64,000 nt of DNA from Saturnia japonica. Lineage: Eukaryota > Arthropoda > Insecta > Lepidoptera > Saturniidae. The notes under the pieces are model-generated. The model made no database searches. It worked only from the letters and a program-made list of their open reading frames with translations, and was not told where the DNA came from. Positions 54,353 through 64,000 of the stretch are shown one piece after another. The DNA is taken from assembly GCA_033032175.1 (NCBI GenBank), contig CM065334.1, forward strand, positions 2,105,705-2,169,704. The letters run 5' to 3'. Made by a program: the position numbers and the translations under genes. Numbering within the stretch: the first letter of the stretch is position 1; the number at the start of each line of letters is the position of its first letter.

Positions 54353-54504
54353 GTTGAATTGAATTGATAAGTTAATATACACATTATATTATCTATTATT
54401 TTCAAATTGACAATAATATTATACGATTCTTTTTACCTTTTTAAAATTTTTAAAAGTAAATTTTCATAATTTTCTTCTGCTATTTGCCACAATTTTATTA
54501 TTTA

Positions 54505-54735
54505 TAGGCTAGTGACGATGTGGCCAAGGTGTTAGGAGTATTGACGCTCAAGTGCATTTACCGGAACACCTCTACAGGTGTTTAGCAAAGATTTTCAACT
54601 TGAGGGTGGTAGCTAACCAGGCGAGGCAGGCATTAGAAAATTCACTACCACCATGCTATGATTTCATCACGATGTTTCGCTTCACCGGGCGCTGAAGCCC
54701 ATTGCAGATATTCGAAATCACGTCGATCGACGTGG
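54505..54735 (-). repeat. SINE-F copy
   Basis: AGTGACGATGTGGCCAAGGT, GAGGGTGGTAGCTAACCAGG and TTGCAGATATTCGAAATCAC. The B box carries changes. Confidence 0.6.
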
Positions 54736-54902
54736 TGTCCGTACACGCTATCACTGAACTATAATATGCATTATTGTCACTGTGTGACAAAAAATCTCCA
54801 CTGTATAATTTTAATATTTACCGCTCTAAAAGTTTATCTCTGCGTCAAAATAATTACGTAGATTTATATTTGATATAAAGTTACATATTATCATGATCAT
54901 CA

Positions 54903-55255
54903 TCACTATATTAATACGTCAAGCAAAAACTTTCTACCCCTTTTTAAGCGTATTCCGAGCACGGAAGACTGTGAGATTTCGCATGGTTAAAGTTTATATG
55001 GAGAAGGAGTGCAGAAAGCTAAAATGTATCTATAATAATATCTGTTACTAATAGAATAAGTTAAATAAATAAATACTGTGAATCCTAACCCAACCAGGTC
55101 CATTGAACTTAGACCCCTTCAAAATATTGAGATTGTCTCTCAACGAAAAATGACAGCAAGTGATTTAATTAATATTCATTGTTTAAATGTCAAACAGAAA
55201 ATAGTCTATGATTAAAAAGTCGCTGGTCGAATTTCGATAATTAGGCGACCGCTAG
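54903..55255 (+). mobile_element. HelA copy 14, full length
   Basis: TCACTATATTAATACGTCAA to GCGACCGCTAG at 55255 before T. The GTCACT arm of the inner hairpin is mutated (GTCTCT), unlike most copies. Confidence 0.8.
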
Positions 55256-56342
55256 TTCTAGTAATTTAGTAATTAAATACGATAATAATTTATGTAGGTA
55301 ATTAATTAACGTAATCGAACGATAGCCGTTATTCAATAAATCAATCCAAAATGGCAGATAGATTCAATTCAAAACACTTATATTACCTTATTCGATTGCG
55401 CCGGTCCACGCACGATACAAAATGCAGCAAGGAACAAAGGATACAGGCACTGCACCCCCCTCGTCCCGCTGGCCAAAGCGCAAAATAACAGTTATTTATA
55501 ACGTTAAACGCTATTAGCACTCCCTATAACACATTAGACGAACGAACATCGTAACACCGTTTTTTGAAATTTAATAAAGGTTTTTAACACGATTGCTATA
55601 ACAAAGGAACCAATTTTTAAAGGGACCTAGTACACAAAAAGGTTTGCACTCGCCCGTTTAAAAAAAAATACAAGCAAAAAAGCCACAAAAAAAAGCACGT
55701 CTTTTGTTCGACAACGCATTCCCGTATCATCTTTACAACCGAGAGATAAGATTTATTTAAAATTTAATTAACGATAAAAGCTGTTAATAAAATAACGTTG
55801 TTAATTAAAATTTAACAATTAAGTAGTCTGTGTGTTTTATTATTAAATATATCAATTAATTATTTCCAGTTCGGTTGGACACGCCGTACCGTTTCAAGGG
55901 GGCAACGCGGCACACTGAAGTCTGCAGCCTTCAGGAAGGCTGTATGCATTGATTGGGCGTAGCTCGGCTACTATATACCTCTCACTTCGACGCGTGTGCG
56001 TGCTGTCTCTCTCCCACTCGAACTCCGTCGTTACTAACAACGAATTTTGGCTTCGCAAAATGTCTACGCTTCCCAAACCACATTCGATCAAATTAATATT
56101 ATTGTTCTTTTTTTGAACAAATATAATAGATTTTCTACTTTTGTTATTACTTGTTGTTGGTTTTCTAGAAGATATGAAAAAATAGATGTATTATTTTTTT
56201 TCGTTTCGAACGGCTGCCTTAACCGAAGCATTGCAAATGGAGACGATAACTCAACACTGAGTCTCACCGCGGCATGAGGCAAATTCGTCGCCGCAGGCCG
56301 GAGTCATATTATTTCCTTGGTTTTTTGGCGCTCACAAAGGTG
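55256..56342. promoter_or_regulatory. low-repeat stretch, candidate regulatory region
   Basis: This is the longest low-repeat stretch that is also not extremely AT-rich. At 55870-56060 it is relatively GC-rich, with CpG-containing words (GACGCGTGTGCGTG), a TATATA at 55971-55976, and a GAGA-type CTCTCTCTCCC at 56008-56018. An ATG in good context at 56059 opens only a short frame. No initiator at the right distance was found on either strand. It could be a promoter, enhancer or chance. It resumes at 57583 after the hAT insertion. Confidence 0.25.
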
Positions 56343-56350
56343 CATCAGTG

Positions 56351-57574
56351 TAGGGATGTCAGAAGTGCAAAAAAGTATCGATATTTTTTTTAAAATATCA
56401 ATATCCAAACTGATATATTTATCACAAAATATCGATATATCGATACGATTTGAAAGAGAATATTGCTATTGCAAAAATATAGTATATTTCGCCTAATCTA
56501 CTTACAAGGTAAATATAAATTAATAGGCATAATTTCTTATCAAATCATAATAATTGAGACCCATAGAGAGTAATCAGCAATGTTCATTGTTTTTATTTAG
56601 GATTTTCGTTATTGCAATTAATTTTATTTTTATGAATATCGAGGATTAATTGAGGATTTCTATTTTAAAGCTAATGGCAACAACGTTATTGTACACATTT
56701 TATAGCAAACAATGTTATTGTTGCGTGCATTATGAATAAAAATAATGCTAACACTTTTTTGAGCGAAAGTGTATGTTACTGTTTTTGTTTCTATATGTTC
56801 AATTATATGAAACCATTAGCAACGATAAAGAGTATAGATTAAAAAAACAAATTTATTAATCAAACCAATACTTATCTAACACAGACAGAAAGAAAACTCT
56901 TTGATTTATGTGCTCTGCTGATAGCCAACTTCTATACCAATAGGGTACTCAATAGAGTACTGTGAGATTTACAGCAGATTGCATTCCTTCAATGAAACCT
57001 AGGACACAAATACTTTAGAGCAATTTTTTCTGAAAGGACTAGGGTAAATTAAGGGGAACTAGGTATTATGAGCTGATCAAGAAAATGCTTCAGTTCATTA
57101 GGCATACCACAACTGGATTAACTTGAAAGTGAACTGGAGCTTGATGAAGCTGCAGCAATGTCTATTATATCTTTGTCCTGTCCAGACCCGAGCAACGGTG
57201 AAGAATTTTCTGAATTATTAATCTGATTTCAGGCGAAAGTTGCCTTCTGGGTCTACTTTCTAAAGGTATTTTATTAAATAAACGCGGCCAGTAGTAAGCA
57301 CTTTTGATATTGAGAGGCAGAGTTGCCAACGTTGGGTAAACCGAGTAGAACATTAACAAACAAACCACAAAATGAGTAATAATTTGTATTTTTTTTAGAT
57401 ATTGTAAAGTAATATTTTTAATCATGAAAAGTATTTATAAATTTTGGTTTGTTGGTCTTAAAAAATATTGATTTTTATACCTTTTCGATGCTTGGAATTT
57501 TATAACGAAACATTGAATATCCTTAAAAAAACGATACATTCAACAAAAATATCGATATTTTTTCGACAAGCCTA
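56351..57574 (-). mobile_element. hAT-like DNA transposon, 1224 bp
   Basis: The ends TAGGGATGTC and GACAAGCCTA are imperfect inverted repeats, each followed inward by a TATCGATATTTTT word (56379, 57549). Flanking octamers are CATCAGTG (56343-56350) and CCTCAGTC (57575-57582), an 8-bp duplication with two changes, as expected for hAT. A minus-strand transposase remnant is inside. The copy is internally deleted and inactive. Confidence 0.75.
57180..57345 (-). pseudogene. hAT transposase dimerisation-domain remnant
   Basis: On the minus strand the frame reads YPTLATLPLNIKSAYYW and later PRRQLSPEIRLIIQKIL. The YPTLATLxL start and the R-x-x-LSPE ending are the hallmark order of the C-terminal dimerisation domain of hAT transposases. 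The ERLFS block normally between them is degenerate. Only about 55 residues of a protein of some 600 are visible. Confidence 0.6.
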
Positions 57575-57671
57575 CCTCAGTCTATGTATTGCGTTTAGTG
57601 GAGACAGACGTGTCGCCTCTCGGCGCCCCTCAAAACGGAGATCGAAATTTTAAAGCTATTTTCTTAAGATA

Positions 57672-58196
57672 CTAGCTGTGCCCGTAACTTCGCTCACGTG
57701 GACTACAGAATGCCCGCGAGAATCTTGCTCCCCCGCTCCCGGCTAATTTAAAGACAAAAATGCTTATTTTGAGTGTTCCTTAGAAGATAGACATATACTC
57801 TCCGTGATATTTTTGTAGGTCTATTTAATGCCTACAATTATGTTTTACATTAATTTGCTATATCTCTTATGCTTTACTCAGCGTAAGCCATTTAAGTGCC
57901 CGAATTGGTTCACCATGACCAGTTTTTTTACTTTTGCGGAACCCTAATACTTTTTCTAAAATAAAAGTAGCTTAAGTTAAGTTACTCCCTATAAAATCAG
58001 CTATCTACTAGTGAAAGTCCTGTCAGAATCGGTCCAACCGTTTCGGAGATTACCCGAAAAAAAAACAGACAAACAGATAAAAAATTTAAAAATTGATATT
58101 TTGTTGTAGGTATCGTATATAATTTCATATGCATTTAGTAAAAAGTTGTTATTTTGACATTACAAACAGACACTTCAATTTTATTAATTGTATAGA
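57672..58196 (-). mobile_element. HelC copy 9, complete
   Basis: CTAG at 57672-57675 and TC at 58196 give 525 bp with both ends preserved. It is the best reference copy of the family here. Confidence 0.85.
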
Positions 58197-59610
58197 TAAC
58201 TGTTTTCTATCTAAATACGCTTCCTCTTCTGTATTTTTGTAGTTTACTCCTTATGAGTTGAGTTTCATATAAGGAATATGGATTTTTTTGAGGTAGAGAA
58301 GTTTATGAACAAAAGCCTTGGGTTTTTAGTATCCACCAACTAATGAAACTGACACAAGAGAACCGTCCTCTTTATACGGATGTGAAGATAACCACTGAAT
58401 AGGGTACAGTAATTAATACACATTTTTCCCACCACCTTATGCAAGGAGGGTGAGATGACCACATAACGACGACGATAAAAAACATTCTTGCTTGAATGGT
58501 CAAACCGTTCACATCGCTCCAGATATCCTTCAAAATCAGCTAGGGATAATAAAAATGGCATCGCTCTTTATTACACTGACATAACGGAACCGCCTTGTTG
58601 AGCGGTATCCTGGAATATTATACACACTTTCTCCGTCAATTGAGCCACCCACCTGCGTGTGTAACTTTTTTGTTTTATACGTCATTGAAATATAATATAT
58701 TAATTCTGTTGAACTTTAGAATTGCTACCGCTGAATTTCATACTGTGAAGGTATGGGGCAGGGAGAGGAGGGTTAGAGATAATCCCCTAAGAAAAAAAAG
58801 TGCGGAAGCAAATAGTTTTTGAGAATTTTTTTTTTCAATTTTGTGTTTATGTCTATGTAGGAATTGTGTATGAACTATCTAGAAATCATAATTTGTTCAA
58901 AGTTCAAATTACAGTTCAAACATGACCTAACAAATTTTATCACCACAAAGAAAAAATGAAAATATCTCACTCAATTCAAAATACGGTTAATAATGTTAAA
59001 ATACCTTGTATTTGACGTAAATAACACAATAATCGTTCAAAAATTACGACCTTCGAATATTTGCACTTTTTGCGTGAACTTTATGACAGCTACTTATAAG
59101 TGACATTTGTACAGTCAGATTAAAAAAAAATGCGATTGAAAAAATTTCCACGTGCGAAAATTTATATTTAACATAATTATAGAGTGATCTAACTGTACAA
59201 AAAAAAATTATAGTCTGAACTCGACGCTTGCGATTCTAAAGCTGAGTCATTTATTCTGTAAATAATTAAATAATATTGTTGTCATTTTATAAAATACAAA
59301 AATATCGTTGAAAGGCGCCTCACGTTTTTTAAATATAATAGTAACTTCATAAATTTTTTATATAACGATGTTTGAGAAACACAGCCGATAACGCTGATTG
59401 CAGTAAAACATTTTATAATGCGATCGAACTGAAAAGTATGGTTGGTCAATAATTGAAATTTAACACATCGGATCGCAATTCTTCAAATGATATTATGTCC
59501 TTACAAATATTGAATTTAGTGTCCGACTGAAATAGAACATTCAGCCGAATCTGGTCTCAATTTCGGCGAAAACCGAAACCAAAAGTTATTTAGACATGTT
59601 AACATTAATA
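58197..59610. other. long AT-rich spacer, nothing recognised
   Basis: No window-wide repeat over 1.4 kb. The open frames at 58340-58561 and 58595-58822 carry no known motif. Confidence 0.35.
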
Positions 59611-60238
59611 ATAAGTATAATAAAGTGGAAAAGGCTTTTGTTTGTTTGTTTAAACACTGGAATTACCAGTCGGATTCAAATAATTCTTTTTTAAATGATA
59701 GTCTAACTCACGAAAAATAATATAGGCTATCTAACATTCGGCTATAGCTCTCAACTAGTCTTAAATAATTATTTTTGTTCAGTAAGTCGGAGGTGGAAGC
59801 TCTCACGAACTTCTTTATCCACGTACGCTGACGTAATATTTAATTACACTGAAGTACAATGTTCTACAATAATATTGTGCTTTAGTATATCTAAAAAAAA
59901 GTCAGCGATAGCACATACATATCTCTTATACATAAGCCACAATAAGGTATTCTGTGACAAAGATTTGTTGAAAAAATTAAAAAGTGATTTATAAGCATTA
60001 TTTTTAGACATGGCATATTAATCTATAGAAGCAAAAGTTACTTCAGCATAAAGACAATTTTATGAATTTAAAGTTTGCTCTTTAGAGTATGCTATCTAGA
60101 GATAGCTTAGGAGATAATGAAAAAATAAAATCATTTGTACTTACAGGAAGAACAATTATGATAAACTACACGGGTGCGTTGGCGGCTCGGTGTTTGTCGG
60201 ATAAAATTAACACTGGTGAAACCGTGGGGCACAGCTAG
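59611..60238 (+). mobile_element. HelB copy 5
   Basis: ATAAGTATAATAAAGTGGAA is at the worn start, and ACCGTGGGGCACAGCTAG ends at 60238. Confidence 0.8.
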
Positions 60239-61048
60239 TCAAATTATATAAATATTACTTTTTAAACAGTTATCCCCAATCGATTAGCAGAAATTTTGCA
60301 TACACGTTTACTTTGGATTACAATGCATGGTTAGCTCTAAATGACGTCGTTCTAAATACAATATGGCGGAATCCCAAAGATGGCGGACCAGTTATTTTAA
60401 TGCATCCCCATGATATGGGTATCAGATGATTCATGTACTGAAAATAATCTGATAAAAAATAAAAAAGGTTTTATTAAATAATTTTAAAATATTGTAGCGT
60501 AATTAAAAAAGTGCGATAAGGAAATTAAAAACAAATCAATTTCTTGGGCATTACGGGCCTTTAATAATATTAAAATATAGAATAAAAACTTGTTTTAAAA
60601 AAGTTTTTTTTTAATAATATTTTTTCACTTAAACAGACAAATGATGAAATAAAAAAAAACTATATATTATCTCAAGTCCTTTTCGAGAAAAAATATAAAA
60701 ATTTTTGTAGCAAAATACAAATTAAAATTCCTTTATTTTTATTTCTAAACCTTTGTTAAAAGACCTCCCTTAGTGCCAAATTTCAAGATTGTAGATTAGC
60801 GGAAAGTACCCTATAGGTACTATAGGTAATCGGCTCGTGAGCGTTATTTTAATTATGAAGTGGTGTATTTCTTTAATGCGTCAGCCTAGAAAGTTTATTT
60901 TTTACAGCACCATAACTTGATAGCCCTTTAGTATATGATATTAATTTCAACCGTATACCCCAAGTCGTTGTCGAAAAACACGGATAGACAGACATCCAAA
61001 CTTAATTCTATATGGTTTCTGTTTTTATTCATAATGAGTTACGATTAC
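60239..61048. other. AT-rich spacer with short shared repeats
   Basis: GCGGACCAGTTATTTTAATG at 60384 recurs near 11898. Between 60460 and 60760 there are many A and T runs. No gene signal. Confidence 0.35.
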
Positions 61049-61655
61049 TAAATGAATGTAAAAGTATAAGTAACCTATAAAAAAAACTTATGTTTAAAAT
61101 TTTTGTCTGCCTGTCTGTCTGTTCTGGGTAATTTCAAACGGTTGGACCGATTTTGACAGGACTTTCACTGGTAGATATCTGATATCATAAGGAAAAACTT
61201 AGGCTACTTACATTTTAGAAAAAGAATTTGGATTCCGCGCGAATAAAAAAAAATTGATTGTGTGGTTTTATGAAAACACGGTAAAAGTGAAACTTTTTTT
61301 TCACATTATAGACATTTAACTAAAAATTCACAAATGAGTAATAGTCATCATCACTACACGGTCAGTTGCTGCGAACTATAGGCGCCGCCATCCCTACTCC
61401 GTGGCCGACCGTCACGCGACATGCAACACACAGACCAAAAATTTTGAGACGATCTAATAAAAGTTTCACTTTAAAAACTGGTCATGGTAAATCGATTTGG
61501 GTGCTTAAATGGCTTACGCTGAGTAAACCATAAGAGATATAGCAAATTAATGTACTACATAATTGAGATATTATAATAAGATCTACAAAATAGCTACGGA
61601 GAGTAGATGTCTATCTTTTAAAGATCACCCACAATAAGCATTTTTGTCTTAACCG
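61049..61655 (+). mobile_element. HelC copy 10, interrupted and 3'-truncated
   Basis: The element runs to about 61258 (GATTCCGCGCGAATAAAAAA) and resumes at 61473 (AAAACTGGTCATGGT), with an insertion between. It stops after TTTTTGTCTTAACCGGGAGT. Confidence 0.7.
61284..61472. mobile_element. 189-bp MITE inside HelC copy 10
   Basis: AAAGTGAAACTTTT at 61284-61297 and its exact inverse AAAAGTTTCACTTT at 61459-61472 bound a non-coding segment with a GC-rich core (GGCGCCGCCATCCC). Interrupted HelC sequence on both sides supports an insertion. A target duplication is not certain, and about 25 bases left of the repeat also do not belong to HelC. Confidence 0.55.
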
Positions 61656-62202
61656 GGAGTGGTGGCCCAATCCACTAAATCCAAATAATCAAAACTTACG
61701 AGATTTTGATGTAGATATGTTGCTACGCAGTTATTACGCTCCGTAGCAATACTTTTAAATGCTACGAAATGTGTAGCAAAGTTTTAAATCGACGTTATTA
61801 TTGTAGGCGACATACAAACGGGTGAAAACAAACTATACGTCATTCTATCAAGACTGGATTCAACACGTTACAGTAAAGCCCCTCTCTCATGAGGCTATTC
61901 AGAAGCTACGCGAACCATAGGTCGCTTATTGCTATGCTGCAGTATGAAGTCTATTTCCGCACACGGTGCTCTACCCAAATTATCTTTCGTTAAATTTGTT
62001 CCAAAATGCTGTAACGAGAGAAAATGGCTTTTATTGTGAACAGTTCAAAACAAAATAATTAATTTTAGCATTTTCTTTTTATTTTAGACACAGGGTAACC
62101 TGGCAACATGTATTCCTTACGATCTACGCTATAAATTATCGTAATAAAATGACATACTTTTTTTCTTAAAATAATTAGGTTTGATACCCGAGTTGTGTAT
62201 AA
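61656..62202. other. spacer, nothing recognised
   Basis: GTAGCAA/TTGCTAC words recur irregularly at 61705-61800. No gene or family match. Confidence 0.35.
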
Positions 62203-62510
62203 ATTTTATTTTAGAAAAAGAATTAGGGTTCTGCGGAAATAAAAAACTGTTCATGGTGAATCAATTCGGACACTTAAATGGCTTACGCTGAGTAAACGAC
62301 AAGACATATATTAAATGAAATACTACACAATTGTAGACATTAAAAAGACCTACAAAAAAGACACGAGAGTATATACCTATCTTCTAAGGAACATACACAA
62401 TAACCATTTATGTCTTTAAAATAGCTGGGTAAGGAGGTAGCAAGACTCACGCGTGTGCCCGACCGATGGCATTCTGTAGTCCATGTGAGCGACGCCGCGG
62501 GCACAGCTAG
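62203..62510 (+). mobile_element. HelC copy 11, 5'-truncated
   Basis: It starts at TTTTATTTTAGAAAAAGAAT and ends GCCGCGGGCACAGCTAG at 62510 before T. Confidence 0.8.
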
Positions 62511-63369
62511 TACTTTCTAAATAAGAAGTTTTCACTTCTGACGTGCAGTCTCACGACTGACAGTTTTTTTATACCATTGTGGAGGCAAGGTAAACGCGAA
62601 CTACAAACCCTTGAAACACCACATCCATCACTTGTGCGTTTCCAACCCTTTAAAAACCTATTCAATCTCTTTTTGAATAATCCCATACGTAGTCCCCAGG
62701 GAAAATCTCAGCAAGGAACTCATTCCTCATCAAGGATACCTCTTTTAAACGACTGTCCGTGACCATTTAGTTACCGAAGTGTGAGAATGAACTCTCTATG
62801 GTGAATGGTGGAAGGATGGAAGGTAACCGTTGGTATCATATCAAACAGTCCTCGGAATACAACTCATTATACAAAAGGTATAATACGCACGAGGAATTCG
62901 TGGCCGCGATTCAAACTATAGCTACTTAAAACAATATGGAAGCGTGAAAGAGTAGGATGGAGAGAGATGGTACGTATTTATTTAATAATGTAGGAACAGA
63001 TTGTCACGACGCGACGCGTGACGAGAGGAGCGTCGGCAATAATGGATTTTAATTTTTAACACGCTTTTATCAACTACACTTGTGACTAACAAACAATTTA
63101 ATCAAATCTTGGAAGTTAATTTTTAAAGTGCCCATGCCAAAAATAAATACATCCTTTGCGAAAAGGTTTCGCCCTTTTGTCGTTCCTTTCTTATATAGCA
63201 GGGTAAAGAAATATTGAATATTAAGGAAAGTAATAGAAGGAAAGGAGATAAAAGGATAAGGTCAGACGGTTCTTCAAAACATTTACCATGATACAGTTGA
63301 TAAAGCTCGCTCAGCGAGGCAAGATCTTTTCGCAACTGAAGCGTTTCTAAATTCTTACTGACGTTTGTA
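62511..63369. other. spacer with a repeat N start, otherwise unrecognised
   Basis: AGTTTTCACTTCTGACGTGC at 62528 matches 28440. The plus frame 62577-62762 (GTG start, FQPFKNLFNLFLNNP) and minus frame 63123-63335 show no family I can name. Confidence 0.35.
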
Positions 63370-63769
63370 TCTATAATTAATATTATAAAGTTGAAAAGTT
63401 TGTTTGGTTGAACGCGCTAATCTCAGGAAGTGCAGATTGGAATTGAAAAATATTTTAGTGTTCGATAGCCCATTTATCGAGGAAAGCTATAGATTATATA
63501 AAATCACGCTACGACCAATAGGAGCAGAGCAGCATTGAAAAATGTTGCAAAAAAGGGGGAAATTTATTCTTTTTGCGCTGCATAAATGGTTAAAGTTACG
63601 CAACAATAATGTATAACGGAATTGTTTCTCTTAAAAAGTTCTAAAAAAAGCCATGATAGCATATATCTATAATTTAAGGTTGACTTTTTTTATGGTAATA
63701 AGGTTTGTTCTTAAATAATGCATTACTTATGAAGGTGTTTTTTTATAAGAAGTTACGCGGGTCAGCTAA
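63370..63769 (+). mobile_element. HelD copy 3, internally deleted
   Basis: TCTATAATTAATATTATAAA and AACGCGCTAATCTCAGGAAG are at the start, and GCGGGTCAGCTAA at the end. It has one interior block where copy 2 has two, and jumps from GAAGGTGTTTTTTTATAA straight to the 3' end. Confidence 0.75.
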
Positions 63770-63775
63770 CCATTC

Positions 63776-63960
63776 ATAATGCGGACAGCCCATCGCTGCA
63801 ACTTATCCAGAACATCGAAAAGGTATTTAGTGGAACCGTCCGCAAAGATGCGAATCAAATTCCATCCACGGCTGAACCTGAGCCTTACAAACAAGGTACA
63901 ATTCGCTGGGCGTGAAAAAAATTGTCGCATTATATTCAGAATGTCCAGTCTCCTGCCTAC
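63776..63960 (-). mobile_element. jockey-like LINE RT fragment
   Basis: On the minus strand one frame reads FFTPSELYLVCKAQVQPWME and, after a shift, KYLFDVLDKLQRWAVR. This is the conserved stretch just downstream of the RT domain in a LINE group common in Lepidoptera. It abuts the end of HelD copy 3, which may have inserted into it. Confidence 0.7.
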
Positions 63961-64000
63961 AAGTACAATATAAAGACAATATTATCCTAAAAGTTGATAG

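Noticed and set aside
10116..55255. Many near-identical repeats that could suggest a CRISPR-like or satellite array
   Set aside because: The copies are about 350 bp, dispersed, in both orientations, with Helitron-type ends. There is no regular spacer structure.
55911..55976. TATA plus initiator-like TCAGTG on the minus strand
   Set aside because: They are about 55 bases apart, too far for a standard TATA-initiator pair, so no promoter was called.

Overview
The window looks like nuclear DNA from a moth or butterfly (Lepidoptera). It is AT-rich, has almost no long reading frames, and is packed with transposable-element families typical of that order. These include Helitron-like repeats that start TCTATAnTAAT and end CTAG-T, tRNA-derived SINEs, repeats carrying a GAAGTCGGTTAAAA-like tail, and remnants of several LINE groups. 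No bacterial-type genes, operons, rRNA, CRISPR array or free-standing tRNA were seen.

Host coding content is close to nil. The one convincing host exon is on the minus strand at 6241-6439: a first coding exon rich in Met, Ala, Gln, His and Pro, ending at a consensus 5' splice donor. The gene continues beyond the left edge of the window. Weaker candidates are a small minus-strand ORF cluster at 21969-22483, which has a decayed relative at 25562-25745, and a plus-strand ORF at 22551-22790. A low-repeat, slightly GC-richer stretch at 55256-56350 could be regulatory, but this is only inferred.

Mobile elements, left to right. At 1437-4009 there is a full-length pogo/Tigger-like DNA transposon with perfect 22-bp terminal inverted repeats, a TA target duplication and a dead transposase. 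At 18086-20722 a LINE (PHD-finger ORF1 plus endonuclease/reverse-transcriptase ORF2 with a large internal deletion) sits inside an older Helitron-like copy. From 42 to 45 kb there is a dense nest of Helitron-like copies and a 416-bp foldback element inserted in a LINE remnant with a near-perfect 8-bp target duplication. At 47259-48743 there is a 5'-truncated, nearly intact LINE with a YLDD reverse transcriptase, a CCHC-like finger and a restriction-like endonuclease. At 56351-57574 there is a hAT-type element with an 8-bp target duplication and a transposase remnant. Five Helitron-like families (called here HelA, HelB, HelC, HelD and HelQ) contribute over 30 copies. HelA, about 350 bp, is the most abundant with 14 copies, and a hairpin precedes its CTAG terminus as expected for Helitrons.

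The sequence reads as an intron or intergenic region built by repeated nested insertion. Family labels (HelA, SINE-F, rptE and so on) are mine and rest on copy-to-copy comparison inside this window. Boundaries of decayed repeats are approximate, usually within 10-20 bases.
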